Shown here one piece after another: positions 1 to 12,200 of a stretch of DNA of 64,000 bases. The stretch is from Coenobita brevimanus (Eukaryota > Arthropoda > Malacostraca > Decapoda > Coenobitidae). How positions within the stretch are numbered: position 1 is the stretch's first letter; each line of letters starts with the position of its first letter. Position numbers and translations under genes: made by a program. The DNA lies in assembly GCA_032717465.1 (NCBI GenBank), contig CM064663.1, forward strand, positions 14,200,989 to 14,264,988, in the 5' to 3' direction. The notes under the pieces are model-generated. The model ran no database searches. It was not told where the DNA came from and worked only from the letters and a program-made list of their open reading frames with translations.

Positions 1-1091
1 GCTGGGCCCTATGGCAGGAAGTGGCCAAGAGCCGCCCTGCCGCCTAAGCTTGACACCTGTTCCCCAACCCCCAATGCAGAGGGCATCAAGGAGTACTGGA
101 GAGGCCCTGTAGTCTCCCCCGGCCTCTGCTCCCTACAACTGGCTCTGGAGAAGACCCACCTGACAGACCCTGATGCAGACCGATGCTGCAGCCCCTTCCT
201 GTCAGCTCCGCCCAGCCCTGGGGACCGCAGTCCTTGGAAACTCCAGACCATCCCCAGAATGACCGGCAGAGGACCTGCCCCCCCGTCAGGAACCTGAACG
301 ACCGGTTCAGGCAATTGTTTGGCCCCAGCCCTGAAGGCCGCACTCCTGTCCCCACCCCTGAGTGTACGGGACCCTTCGCCACCCACAGCCCCTGACAAGA
401 GCAGACGTCCCTGCGCGTGATCCCGTGTCCCCTGAGCATGTAGTCTCCTGGTGGTGCTCAGCCCAGTCAGTAGCGGAGCTGTGTTGCCCCTCAGCCGCAC
501 CCTCGGTGCCAGATTAACCATAGTGACTAACTGTGCAGTGATAGTGGTCAAGCAGTGACGAGGCGGAATAGTGAATTAACAGTGATAGACCAAAGTGTTG
601 GAAAGAAGAATAGACACAGTGAAATACCATACAGTAATAAGATAAACACCAAAGCAGTGGAGTGAGTGATGGTAATTGATCAAAAGCAACCTACAAGTAG
701 AAAATAACAATGTAAACACGCTACCATTAGACTCTACCTCATTCTACCATAATCATAATTAGACCCCAGTGCCTTACACCCCCCCCCCAGTGAGAAATAG
801 CTCTAGCATCTCCACTCGCTTAGAGACCCTGGACTATACCAATTTAGAATAATCCACCTCCAGTGTTGTTGTCACTGTATTCCCAAACAGTATCCTGCGA
901 GATACTGTTAACCCTATCTAATTATAAGAGTTTATAATCGGCCAATATATTGTGTCTGTAACACCTGCTGATTCCCCTGTCTGACTAAGTAATACTGGTG
1001 CAAGGTTACTGCCTGGAGTTTTTGTGTCCTGCCTCTCTGTTATTTGTCCAAGTCCCAGTCTCGAAAGAGAGCCCCGCTATATTTTAGGCAT
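1..1091. other. Unassigned block, GC-rich at 1-550
   Basis: Positions 1-550 are clearly richer in G and C than the rest of the window. They keep a 180-codon open frame on the minus strand (551 down to 9) and a 117-codon one in another frame. Neither translation resembles a family I recognise. The peptides are rich in Gly, Arg, Ser and Pro, as expected of chance ORFs in GC-rich DNA. From 550 the composition drops to the AT-rich background with no coding signal up to the TTAA element at 1092. Possibilities are a 5' untranslated region of a retroelement or a host first exon or promoter region; I cannot choose. Confidence 0.3.
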
Positions 1092-1095
1092 TTAA

Positions 1096-1852
1096 CCCGC
1101 ACCATCCCGACGTTTTCTGTGCAGTGGTATGCCCCAGTCCCGACATTTTTGGACCTTTTATTTTTTAGGCTCAAACATTCGCTTATGGTGAGAAACATCG
1201 AAAATTCATAGAGAAATCCCTCACCTGAGGTTTAAAATACTCGATCCAGGTACGAGTACCTCCTTACCTGACTGGGTTTTCTAACAGGCTGACACCAAAG
1301 AAAACGAGTTCTATGGGAGGGTAACTATTTTATCCATTCATAAACAGTATTCATTTATTTACTTGGTACAAATTTATATGTAGTACAAGAGTATATTGGT
1401 TTTCAAACAGTAATACAGGCATTAAAAGCATTGTTTCATCACCATTCATGACCTTTTTTTTCCCACATTACCTGATCATCATTTCTGACTGTTTCTTCCT
1501 CTAATGCTATGTAAATTTTGTCCTCCACATTGTAATCGATTGGGGAATCACTCTGGCCCCGAATGTCTTTATTGGCCAGATCACTGGCAACAGGTGAGTT
1601 GCCGAGACAATGGCATGCAGGGGGAGGGGAGAGGTTATGCGGTGTGAGACATTGTCCCTGCTTGGCATCTTGTAGAGGAATAGAGGAAGGTGTCCCATGT
1701 ATACGTGCCAAAAATCAATCGCGAAATCACTCGCGAAAATTGAAAATTGTGCAAATTAGGGACCTTGCAATGTTGCCGCGTTAATTTACGTCTCCGGGAT
1801 ACGAGTGCACATCATGTGAGGACATGAATTCACGTCTCCGCAATGGGGCGGG
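1096..1852 (+). mobile_element. piggyBac-like non-autonomous element, copy A
   Basis: A 757-bp element lies between two TTAA tetranucleotides (1092-1095 and 1853-1856). It begins CCCGCACCATCCCG and ends CGGGATGGGGCGGG-like (seen as caatggggcggg), giving imperfect inverted ends of about 14 bp. TTAA target duplications with CCC/GGG termini are the hallmark of the piggyBac superfamily. Three more copies occur at 21300-22056, 44329-45085 and, inverted, 25658-26423. On the minus strand a 90-codon frame (1711-1439) encodes an acidic stretch, SDSPIDYNVEDKIYIALEEE, that is also recognisable in the other copies. No catalytic transposase domain is present, so mobility would need a helper transposase. 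Confidence 0.8.
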
Positions 1853-1856
1853 TTAA

Positions 1857-2564
1857 GGAACTGGAATCGAACCTAAAATACCTAGCATTACAATGTCAAA
1901 CACCCGATTTGCATATGGCCTACAGGATAGGCGCAGGAGCTCTGTTGGATGTGCACACGACACACACAAGATGCACACAACACACTCAACAGTGGTGCAA
2001 CACAGCTGAAGTTTCAAGTTGCTTATTAGCATCTGGTTGTAGTTGAATTGGGCTTCATAGGCTTCATCGTCTGTCATGTTGGTGGCAAGTTGGTCGAGCA
2101 TGCCCATGTTGGTCTGTAGTAGGTCTGGCGGTAAAATGAAGTGGGTGGATGACCCTCCCCCTATATATAAAGGGCCGATGTTGGTCGGACAGCAGTTGTG
2201 TGTGTCGTACTATGGTTGAAGTGATCGTTTCGCAATTGTGCGTATGTCGTGTATGACCGTGGGCATGTCGTGAAGATGTGGTATGGCTAACGACCAAATA
2301 CATACTTATCCTGCTGTTATCTTGTCGAAAGTGTGCCAGAGTTGAGCAAGAATGCTGGCTGTTAAACGATTTATAGTCTCATGATCGTGAAAGTAATGTG
2401 TGAGTAGCATGTGTGTCAAGTCGGTGTCACATGGGTGTCAAATGGGTGTCGTTTGACCGTTGAGCGGCTATTGTGTGGTGCAAGGATTGTGTGGTGGTCG
2501 AGTGATTCATTTAGACTTGGCGAAAAAGTGCAAATCATCTGCTGTCGTGCGGCAGATGTACTGT
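1857..2564. other. Unassigned sequence with TATA-like box
   Basis: No gene is recognised. The minus strand has an 84-codon frame (2107-1853) that starts in this block and ends at copy A of the TTAA element. Its first part reads MGMLDQLATNMTDDEAYEAQ, which looks more protein-like than its neighbours, but I could not assign it. A TATA-like motif (ctatatataaag, about 2161) sits on the plus strand. This could be an old retroelement interrupted by copy A. Confidence 0.25.
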
Positions 2565-4400
2565 GTTTTTTTGTATTTTTTTATTTTTTTATGCGAGGAA
2601 GAAGGAACCAAAGGCCATGGGCCTGCAATTATTGTTCCTTCCAAGAGAAAACAAAATACGAGAGAGCCAAATTCAAGATCCAATCATTTCGAGATGCCTG
2701 GACACACTGCGTTTGAAAGAATGGAGATCATAGGAAGCAGGAAATTCAGACAGAGGAAGACAGTTCAAGAGTTTACCTGTTGCATAAATGAAGGACTGGG
2801 AGTAACGGTTAACTCTTGCATGAGAGAGTTCGACAGAAAAGGGATGAGAGTTTGCTGCTAGACGGGTGTTAGATGCCCGTCGAAGAGGTGGACGAATGCA
2901 TGCAGACAGTTCAGAGAAGCAGTGACCATTGAAGTAGAACAGAAAAGAGATAAAGATACAACAGTGTGGCGAAGAGACAGAGGTTGAAGGGAGTCAGTAA
3001 GAGGAGGAGAGTTAATGAGACAAAAAGCCTTTGACTCCACCCTATTGAGAAGAGCTGTATGTAGGGAGCTTCCTCACACATGAGAGTTGTACTCCACACA
3101 AGGGCAGAAAAAAACCCTGTATAGAGTCAACAATTGTGCAGGGGTAAAGAAAGAATGGAGTTGGCTTAGCACACCAAATGTCTTGGAAATAGATTTTTAC
3201 AATGGATGTAATATGATCTTTCCAAGATAAGTCCCTAGTAAATGAAACCCCAAGCATGTTCAAAGATGATGCTGGATTAAGCTGAATATTATTAAACGTT
3301 AGTGGGTATAACTGTGGAAGATTTTGTCGGGTTGATAGGTGTAAAAATTGAGTCTTTCATGCATTAAAAACAACAAGATTGTTTTTACCCCAGTCAGAGA
3401 TACGAGTTAAGTCAGAAATTAGATGTGACATAGCCTCATCCTTTATTTGTTGAAGTAACTGCTGAGATGGACGTTGTGGGAACCGAATGGAAAGGTGAAG
3501 GGTGGAGTCATCAGCTTATGAGTGGATAGGGTTAGATGTACAGCTTAGAAGGTCATTGATGAATAAAAGGAAGGGAGTTGGTGATAGGACAGAGCCCTGA
3601 GGAACACCCCTGTTGATAGATCAAGGAGAACAATGGCCGTCTACAACAGCGAGTATAGAACGAACCGAAAGGAAGCAAGAGATGAAGGCACAGCTAGATG
3701 GATAGAAACCGTAAGAGGGCAGTCTGGAAATTAAAGATTTATGCCAGACTCGATCGAAAGCTTTTTAGATGTTAAATGCAATGGCAAGGCTTTCGCCAAA
3801 GTCCCGAAAGGAGGATGACCAGGAGTCTTAAAGGTAGATGAGAAGATCGCCAGTGGAGTGTCCCTGATGGAACCCATAATGACGATCAGAAAGAAGGTTG
3901 TGATAGGAGAGATGCTTTAAAAAATTTTCTATCAAGAATTGACTCGAAAACTTTTGGGTTTCAGGATGTTAAAGTAATTGGACGATAGTTAGATTGTTGT
4001 GAATGGTCATCCTTCTTTGGGACTGGCTGAATGAGAGCAAACTTCCAGCAAGAAGGAAAGGTACAAGTTGATAGACAAAGGCGAAAGAGTTTGCCTAGGC
4101 AGGGTGTAAGCACCGAAGCACAATTCTTGAGAACAACAGGAGGGACTCCATCAGGCCCATATGCTTCATTAATATGAGTTCTGTGATGACAGAAAATACA
4201 TCAGATGACGAAATTTTAATATCAGCCATGAGGATGTAGAGGGGGGAAGTGATGGAGGAACAGCACGGGAATCGTCTAAGGTGGAATTGGAGGAGAAAGT
4301 CTGACGCGGACCTAAGGAATTCATACTCAAGGCGGTTCATTGTAACGAAGCCTCATTTTATCGACTAAGGATTTTCTTAAGCAAGGAACTCAGCTTTATC
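2565..4400 (-). mobile_element. Jockey-type LINE (family F), 5'-truncated copy 1
   Basis: Read on the minus strand, this is the reverse transcriptase half and 3' end of a non-LTR retrotransposon. A T-rich run at 2565-2590 is the poly(A) tail. Going 5' to 3' one sees ISSSDVFSVI (about 4225), a degenerate KAYGPDGVPP block, the FPSCWKFA and NYRPI blocks (about 4000), SKAFDRVWH-like residues, [10 protein letters not shown] (about 3590) and the downstream MLGVSFTRDLSWKDHI segment (3263-3210). The catalytic YADD codons read stop-Ala-Asp-Asp, with TAA at 3516-3518, and several frameshifts are present, so the copy is dead. Other copies lie at 50380-51918, 51920-54778, 62391-63115, 63180-63686 and 63687-64000. 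Clade assignment follows the RT sequence style and is likely but not proven. Confidence 0.75.
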
Positions 4401-5336
4401 AAGCTCCATTTGATGTTTCAGTGTAGCTTCCTAAGGATTTATCTCGGAAGTTATTAACCCTTGCGAATCCCTACATGGTAACTGACTTTATCAAAATCCC
4501 GTATGGTCCATATGTTTACTACATTTGTGAATGTTCAGTACTGTAGGTAGGTCTTCTCCTTAGTCGTCGTGAGCAACAGTGGCAGTAGTTACTTGTATGT
4601 TTAAGAGTTGAATTAAAGATTCTGAAATACTTGATGTCTTTATCTGAAGCATCTGCTTCATTGATACTGTTGTTGTTGTTGTTGGCGGTGGTGGTGGTGG
4701 TGGTGGTGGTGGTTCATAGTGGTGGTGATGATTTTGTTGTTGTTGCTGTTTTTGTTCTCGCAGGTTCATCTGAATATGAACTCAATAGAGTGAATTTTAA
4801 AGCTGTCCTTTTATTGAGATCCAGCATTGCCATTTCGGGGGACAGGGTGTTAAGGGACGTTTATAGGAAAACAATGAAACTGCCCAATTATATCGATGCC
4901 ACATCATGAAGGCTTCCTTCTTTAATACCTCTCGATTATGGGTTTGTCATATGTCAACAAAACATTTCTATCTTGCTGTACTGTCACCAATTCAATGCAT
5001 GAAGGGTGAAGAAGAATAAAAAACGCATTTGTATTTTATGCTACAAATAAAATGGTAAAAAGTACGTTAAAAATTAGGGTCATGTCTCTTTCACTTTATA
5101 GTATATTCATTGCCTAAAAGTTGCAAGAATAGTTGTTAACACCTTTCTGTTACGAGCTGTTAGACAAAAAAAAATAATGTGAACTAATCTGTTTTTATTT
5201 TTTTCTGATTCAGACTTTACATACACCTCATAAGAGTAAAAGGACTTGTGAACTAGTTTTTTCTTCTTTGGACTTAAAATGCAATATTAATACACTGTGT
5301 AGGCTACCCCTGGACGCCATTTCTACATTATTCATG
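4401..5336. other. Non-coding stretch downstream of the receptor gene
   Basis: No gene is seen. A GTT/GGT-rich trinucleotide run lies at about 4668-4715, and minus-strand polyglutamine/polyproline-like ORFs there are repeat artefacts. On the minus strand AATAAA occurs at 5199-5194. It is a canonical poly(A) signal downstream of the receptor stop codon at 6782, if the intervening LINE is transcribed through. Confidence 0.4.
5194..5199 (-). terminator. Candidate poly(A) signal AATAAA
   Basis: This is the first canonical hexamer I found on the minus strand downstream of the receptor stop codon, scanning 6781-6655 and then past the LINE A insertion. No AATAAA or ATTAAA is present in the 127 bp between the stop codon and the LINE. 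Its use is unproven because a non-canonical signal, or one inside the LINE, could be used. Confidence 0.3.
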
Positions 5337-5347
5337 TTTCCTGCAGA
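5337..5347. repeat. 11-bp target-site duplication of LINE A copy 1 (left)
   Basis: TTTCCTGCAGA is repeated exactly at 6644-6654. The two copies immediately flank the (TAGA)n tail and the truncated 5' end of the LINE, as expected from target-primed reverse transcription. Confidence 0.8.
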
Positions 5348-6643
5348 CTTATCTATCTATCTATCTATTGCCAGACGCCCCAATCCCGTTTGGGGTGGCC
5401 ACAAACAAATCGCCTCCAAGTCGCCCTGTCCCCCGCCATTTCACTGCCCTGCTCCCAACTCACACACCCCTCTCTCGTATACCTCTCCACCCCATCCCTC
5501 CATCTCATCCTCGGCCTCCCCCTCCCTCTTCCCCCCCTCCACCTCACTCACATACACTCTCTTCGTCAGTCTTTCACCCTCCATCCTCTCCACATGGCCA
5601 AACCACCTCAGTGTGTTCCTCATAACGCTTCGTATCAGATCCACATCCACACCACAATGCTCCTTTATATCCTCATTCGTCAGCCTGTCTCTCCATGTGA
5701 CTCCACAGGCTCCTCTTAAATAACTAATTTCCACTGCTCTCACTCTTGACTTGTGTCCTTCCAACAACGTCCAAGCTTCACTTCCATACATTAGAGTTGG
5801 TATCACAATACTGTCATGTAGTAACTTTTTCACTTCCATGCTCACTTCCCTGTTTCTTATCACTGCTTTCAAAGAACCAGCAACCTTTCTTCCCTGCTGT
5901 ACCCTTTCAAGCACTTCACCCCCCAAACCTCCATCCTTACTTATCAACTACCCAAGTACTTAAACGTATTCACATTTTCCAATTCCTCACCATCCAACCT
6001 CGCTGTACATTCACTGACTTCACCTCTCTCAAAGGCCATCACTTTACTCTTCCCTACATTCACCTTTAGATTCCGTTTCTTACACACTCTCCCAAACTCA
6101 TCCACCAAGCCTTGCAGCTCCCCTTCGTCTTCACTCAACAACACAGTATCATCTGCAAACAACAGTACAGGGAGTTTCCAAACACTATCCTCTCTCACCA
6201 GGGCCACTCCAACATCCACTACCCTACCTTGTACCTCTTTTATTACCCCATCCATGTACATATTGAACAACCATGGAGACATGACACATCCCTATTTCAG
6301 CCCAACTTTCAAAGAGAAAAATTCACTTAGTTCACCATCCACACGCACTGCAGCCTTCGCACCATCATACATACTCTTCACAGCATTCAGCAACTTACCA
6401 TTTACTCCAAATATTCTTAACACTTTCCACAATCCTTGTCTATCCAACCTGTCATATGCTTTCTTCAAATCCATGAAAGCCGCATGCAACTTCTCTCCCT
6501 TCTCCAGAAACTTTTCCACTAGAGATCTAAGAATAAATATCTGATCTACAAAACCTCTTCCCTTCCTAAAGCCTCCCTGTTCTTCTCCAACTAATTTCTC
6601 TGATCTTTCTCTAACTCTGTCAATAAGTATCCTACCATACACT
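5348..6643 (-). mobile_element. RTE-like LINE (family A), copy 1, 5'-truncated
   Basis: A minus-strand non-LTR retrotransposon begins inside the reverse transcriptase and ends with a (TAGA)n tail, seen as tatctatctatctattg on the plus strand. Coding blocks in order are EEQGGFRKGRGFVDQIF (about 6580), MDLKKAYDRLDRQGLWKVL (about 6470), the catalytic FADD (6148-6159) and, after a frameshift near 5945, a C-terminal region with ERVQQGRKVAGSLKA and LRWFGHVERMEGERLTKRVY. The RWFGHVERM-type tail is typical of RTE-related LINEs. The insertion is bounded by an identical 11-bp duplication, TTTCCTGCAGA, at 5337-5347 and 6644-6654. A frameshift and the truncation make it non-autonomous. Confidence 0.85.
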
Positions 6644-6781
6644 TTTCCTGCAGATGATTACTAATATTATGAATGCAACAGTAATTATGTTCTAAGGCTG
6701 AAGATGCCAGATGCTAAATTATGTTATAGCCTGCTTTATGTCAATAACTAATCTGCCAGGGGGAGTCATATGAAACATTAA

Positions 6782-7060
6782 TCAGGCTAATGTTTGTCTC
6801 GTAGGTCCAGGTGTATGTGAAGGGTGAGGCTCCGACACCAGCAGCCTCTCCACTACAAAGGCCACACTGCCCAGGGTGATGCCCACCAGGAGAAGCAGCA
6901 GAGGTCCCTGCACATGGATAATAGACAGACTCTTGAAATTAGTTTGGCTGTGTTGTGTTCCATCCTGCCCTTGCTGTTTTATTTCTTCCCTCTGTTTCAT
7001 TCGACGTTCACGTGCAGCAGCTTCCATTGTTTCCTTTTTCCACTGCTCATACAGACCAGC
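6782..7060 (-). CDS. Receptor last exon: end of S2, M4, stop
   Basis: The acceptor is CTGTTTTCAG|GCTGGTC at 7061-7062 and the stop codon TGA is at 6784-6782, giving 92 codons in phase 0. It starts AGLYEQWKKETMEAAARE, the alpha-helix that closes ligand-binding lobe S2 in this family. A charged, Gln-rich linker of about 35 residues follows, then the fourth membrane segment GPLLLLLVGITLGSVAFVVE, and a short cytoplasmic tail ending RQTLA. The linker is longer than usual for the family. It is separated from the preceding visible exon by about 22 kb of nested transposons. Confidence 0.92.
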   Translation of the reverse strand, partial: AGLYEQWKKETMEAAARERRMKQREEIKQQGQDGTQHSQTNFKSLSIIHVQGPLLLLLVGITLGSVAFVVERLLVSEPHPSHTPGPTRQTLA

Positions 7061-9219
7061 CTGAAAACAGACAATTGCAGTAGTGAGTCGTGGAAGAACC
7101 TAAAATAGACTTCGTCAGGTCCTGTTGTAGTGAATGTTCTCGTTTTTATGTAAGCCTTGTAGGAATCTCTTAACCAATAGTATTATAACATTGACATTTA
7201 CTCTTCTGTATTCTAATGCATTGGACATACTGAATTTATGCGTAGTCACCAGTTATACGCATAGCGATACATGTACAGTGCATAATGCCAATACAACATG
7301 TTAAGAATCGATTTAATAGTCTGTTCTACAACTCTGATAAAGTAAATTCATTAAATATAATGCATCAATCTAGGCTAGTCACTCTTGTCTCATTCAAAGA
7401 AAAGTGGCTGCTCGGGCTGTAACTAAGATAACTGCTAAGAATACTGTACCGGTCCCTCGTACTCAGTGGTACCATCACCACATTTTATCGGGCTGTTTGG
7501 ACTATTTTGATATACCGTAACGTGGCCTAAAACAATGTGGTCGCTGCTTCTTCTTATGTAGCATGCTTTTGAACAGTCAGGCCACACTGTCAGTAATTAC
7601 TTCTTTATTATTAGGAACTTACTCTTCGTCCCCAATTTATCCTTTTCTTCCTCTTTGTGGAAAATGGTACGGTGCATGTGAATCGTACAAATACGATAAT
7701 TAGTGCAGTATTTCACACACACAAAAAAAAAGATATCAATGCAATGAAATGAGATCCTATACTTTTTAATGCTGGAAAATTATCTATATTATATACTGTA
7801 TAATGCATCTGAAAAGAATGTTTGCTTTGTTACAGGGTGAAAATATAAAAAGACACTTTTTAAATAATATGAATGTTATTATATTTTCTAGTTACATTCA
7901 GCAATTACGTAAAACACTGGTGTTTAATCGCTGAACGGAGTCTTCTTTGCAACAGATTATCTCATTTAATTCATATAGCTTTGGTTCAAACATGAACCAC
8001 ATCACATTACCTGTATACAAGTAAATGCCAACAATCCTCAAAATTCATAATCTTTTGATTTAAAGCATTTTTTTTCATGTTTTGAACGTTGATGATAATT
8101 CTTCGGTACATAGGCTTACATATGACTAATGTGAACTATATAGCCGTCTGATATATTCCCATGTATCTCCACTGTTACTGGGGAATACAGGTATAAATTT
8201 CAATGAATAACACGTTTGGGCTACATCTGAAGTACTGTATATGTCACGTTTTCAAGAGCCACCTGCCACGGACTGACATAACTGTTTACAAACCTATTCC
8301 TACGAGCACATTAACATTCCATTAACATTTCTTGCAAAATCCGTCATTTATTAGTTTATGCTGATAAAATGCCTATATAAAGCATTAAAAATGCCTGTGC
8401 ATTTTAGTCATCAAATTAAACTTCACCTGTTATGCCACCCAGATAAAGTCATTGTAAAACCAGATTTCACTGATTTTCGCCTCTAAGATCCCTGGGAAAA
8501 CACATTATAGGAAATCCTTCTTAAACAAACACAAAGAGAGAGAGGGGGGGGGGGAGCTTTCCAAGAAGTAACATCTCAGAAGGTCTTACGACCTGTACCT
8601 CAGAGGTACCATGAATGAATTTACCAGATATAAGTTGTTACTCAATTCGTGTGGCGAAAGTATAGCAGAGATGAAGGATCTCTCCACCCACCTCCTCCCC
8701 CTGCGGAACGGGCACGTAAAAGGAAATATAACTAACCCGAGGGAAAAAAGACTGTGAAATTAGAAGAAATATTCAGTGAACAACAAAGTCAGGTCTGGTA
8801 TAACCCTGAACTGCTCTGTTGACGAAGTGTCAGCTACCTGTGCTGGAAGATGATTCCAGATACAACAGACCTTATACGTGAAAGAAAAAAAAAATGCCTA
8901 ACGTATCATGTGGCATCGTCGCTGGAGGGGTATCAACAACCGATTCAGATGGAGTAACAAGGCTGTTATAATAAAAGTAACTTAGTCACTGGGTTGTATT
9001 GAGAGGAAAATAACAACATACTGTAAGTAGATCAGTTATATATCCGTTTTACATCATGGTTTTCTCTTCACATGCTGGTTATTTAACATAAATCTGGTAT
9101 TAGAGTTTGATATACATACTTCTTCATAACACACACTGTTACCAGACCCATAAACGGAGCTGGGAGGCTACAGACAAGTAATGATTTTTATCGTCCGATT
9201 TTAGCAAGGCGAGGCAATA

Positions 9220-9290
<71 letters not shown>

Positions 9291-12200
9291 CGTGCCTACT
9301 TGTTCCTACCTAGTTGTATGTTTACAGGAATGAGTCAACCTCGTACAGTCCCGTGTTTTGAACCATTTTTATAATACATGTCTTTAAATTTATGAATTAT
9401 TTTGGCACACTGTTTCATTCGGTAGTGCATTCCACTGATCAACTGCTCTGTTTGGGAAACTAAATTTCCTTGTCTTTATCACCTCTCTTTTTGAACAGTT
9501 TCCTGCAGTGTCCTCTTGATGTTGCTTTCCCATAGGTTATGTACGGTACCCATTTACGTTAATTTTCTCTTTTCTAGTAATGCATTTATATTACATAATC
9601 ATGTCTCCTCTTTTCCTTCTCTCCTGTAGTGTTGGTAGGTTTAATTTTTCGAGTCTTTCTTCATAGCTTAGGTCCCTTAAACTTGGTCCCCATCCTGTAG
9701 CTGCCCTTTATACCTTTTCAATCTTATCTAAGTGTTTTTTGAGATGTGGATTCCAAACTACTGATGCATACTCCAAAATTGGTCTAATGAATGCTACTAT
9801 CTTTCTCAGCACGTCTTCATTTATGTATGTGTAATGCTACCATCATATTAGCAAGCAGAATGTACATATTCCTTACTTTTTCATTTATGTGGTCAGCCGG
9901 TGATAGTCCGTCATTGATACTCATGCCTAAATGTTTTTCCCTTTCTGATGTGTGTAGGGATGAACTTAATAATTTCTAGTCCCAGTCTGGTCTTTCTTCA
10001 CTTTTACCAAATTTTATTACATAATATTTGTCCACACCGAATTCCATTTGCCATCTATTGCTCCATTCATGAAGCTTATTTAATTCCTCTTGTAGCTCTG
10101 TGCAAGAGTCTGTGTAATCCCCCTTTGTATTTTTGCATCATCAGCAAACATGTTTAGGTAGCTTCCATTTCCAATGTTGCTGTCCATGTCATTTATATAT
10201 ACTGAAAACATAACTGATGCCAGCACCAAGCCCTGTGGAACTCCATTTGTCACTTCTCTCCATGATGAGTAATTTCCTCATAGCACTGTTCTCATTTCCC
10301 TTTTACTGAGAAAATCTTGCATCCAATCGTACAGTTTACCTTGGATTCCTTCTTGATTTTACAGTTTCCATAAAAGTCTTTTGTGTGGTACTCTGTCAAA
10401 TGCTTTCTAGAAAGCCAAATATATGCTGTCTACCCAGCCATCTCTTTTCTGTATCATTTCTGCAACTCTGTCAGAGTAACTTAATAGGTTGGTAACACAT
10501 GATTTTCCCTCTCTAAAACCAAACTGTCTTTCAGTTATCATATTGTGTTTTTCCAGGTGATTTACCTAAATTCTTTGTATTACTTTTTCTGACATCTTGC
10601 TTACGATGCTGGTAGGTGATACTGGTTGGTAGTTAAGTGGAATTTGTCTACCTTCTTTCGTGAAAGGAGGAACAATGTTTGCTTTCTTCCAAATATCAGG
10701 TAGCTTTCCTTGTCTTAAGGATTCTTTGAATATTAATTGTAATGGACTGCTTAACTCTTTTGCACATTCCTGTAATACCCAACATGAAAACTCGTCAGGG
10801 CCATTGGCTTTTTCCCTGTCTAGTTTCCTTATCACTTTCTGGACCTCTTGTCTTGTTATACATATATTTGTTAATGTGTGTGTGGGAATGCTTGTTTGTC
10901 TTTCTTTAGTAAAAACTGACTGGAAATTTATGTTTAGTACTTAACAAATATCTTCTTCATTGATACAGATTTTCTCTTCATCCATGGTCGATGGTACTTT
11001 ATCTTTAACTTTTGATTTGCTTCGTATGTAGCTGTCACCCAATTTCGGCTGATCTGTACTTTCATTTACAATGTCTTCCTCATACTACCTTTGAGTTCTC
11101 TCCTTATCCTTGTATAATCATTTCTTGCCTGCTTGTAGTTGTTATATGCTCTCTTACATGTATGTCGTGTGTATCTGATTCACAGCAAATCTCTTTTCTC
11201 TTTTGCAATTTTACAGTATTAAACCATTTTTTTATCCTTAGTACCGGGTATTTGTGCAATGAGACATAATTTTGGACTCCTGTTTCGTAAAAATCACCAG
11301 AATTATTTATATATAACATTTATATCTTGTCCTCTTAGCTCCTTTTCCCACTCTGTATCGTTGGAATACTTCTTCAGGACATGATAGTTTCCCTTCTTAT
11401 AGTTTAGCCCCTTTTTGTAATTTCCATTACCTCTAACTATATCATATGCTGTCCTGAAATTGTAATCTAGTACTGTATGATCGCTTTTGCTGAATGCCGT
11501 GTAACAGATTATATTGTCAATTTCATTTTCATGCCTAGTGATTATGAGATCTAGTAATGAGGGGTCTTCTGGTCCCCTGTTTCTGGTGTTCTCGTTTACA
11601 TATTGTGTTAGAATGCATTCCTGTATAAGATCCAAATGCTTTTGATCCCAACAACTTTCATGGCTTTTTACATCTAGTGTATTCCAGTGTATATATCTGT
11701 AAAAATCTCCCATTAGAATAATTTTGTCAGCTTTTTCCTCCATTCAGTATAGTAGGGTTCTTAAACTCTGAAATGTCTTTTCTGCCAGTTCTTCATATTC
11801 ACCTCTGTCCCACGTGTTTGTCTTGGGTGGCATATATATATTTGCCACAGTTATTAAACCATATGGTCGTGAGAAATGGGAAGTGAAGGAGGAAGATATT
11901 CTCCGGCTCTGACGTACAGAAATGACAATGATTAGGTGGATGTGCAGTGCGTCCCTGCGTCCAAGGCCTGGAGGGGCTGGGTTTACGATGGAAGAGTTGA
12001 GAGGTAGGATGGGACTGGAGTGTATTGGTGTTGTGATTAGGAGAGGTAGATTAGATGGTTTGGACATGTGGAGAGGATGGGGGATGATAATTGTGTGAGG
12101 AAGGTGAGAAGTGTTAATATTGGGGGTGGGGTTATGATGGGTAGACCGAGAAAGACATGGGACGAGGTCATTAAGTGTGACCTCAGGGTTAAGGGACTGA

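Noticed and set aside
2161..2172. TATA-like motif considered as a core promoter or LTR promoter.
   Set aside because: No paired LTR, no start-site or ORF support; kept only as a remark in the block description.
5268..6069. Several plus-strand Pro/Ser/Leu-rich frames up to 151 codons, with similar ones at 13103-14021, 46597-47438, 48108-48572 and 49278-49803.
   Set aside because: They are antisense shadows of LINE ORF2 on the minus strand; the real RT and endonuclease motifs are on the other strand.
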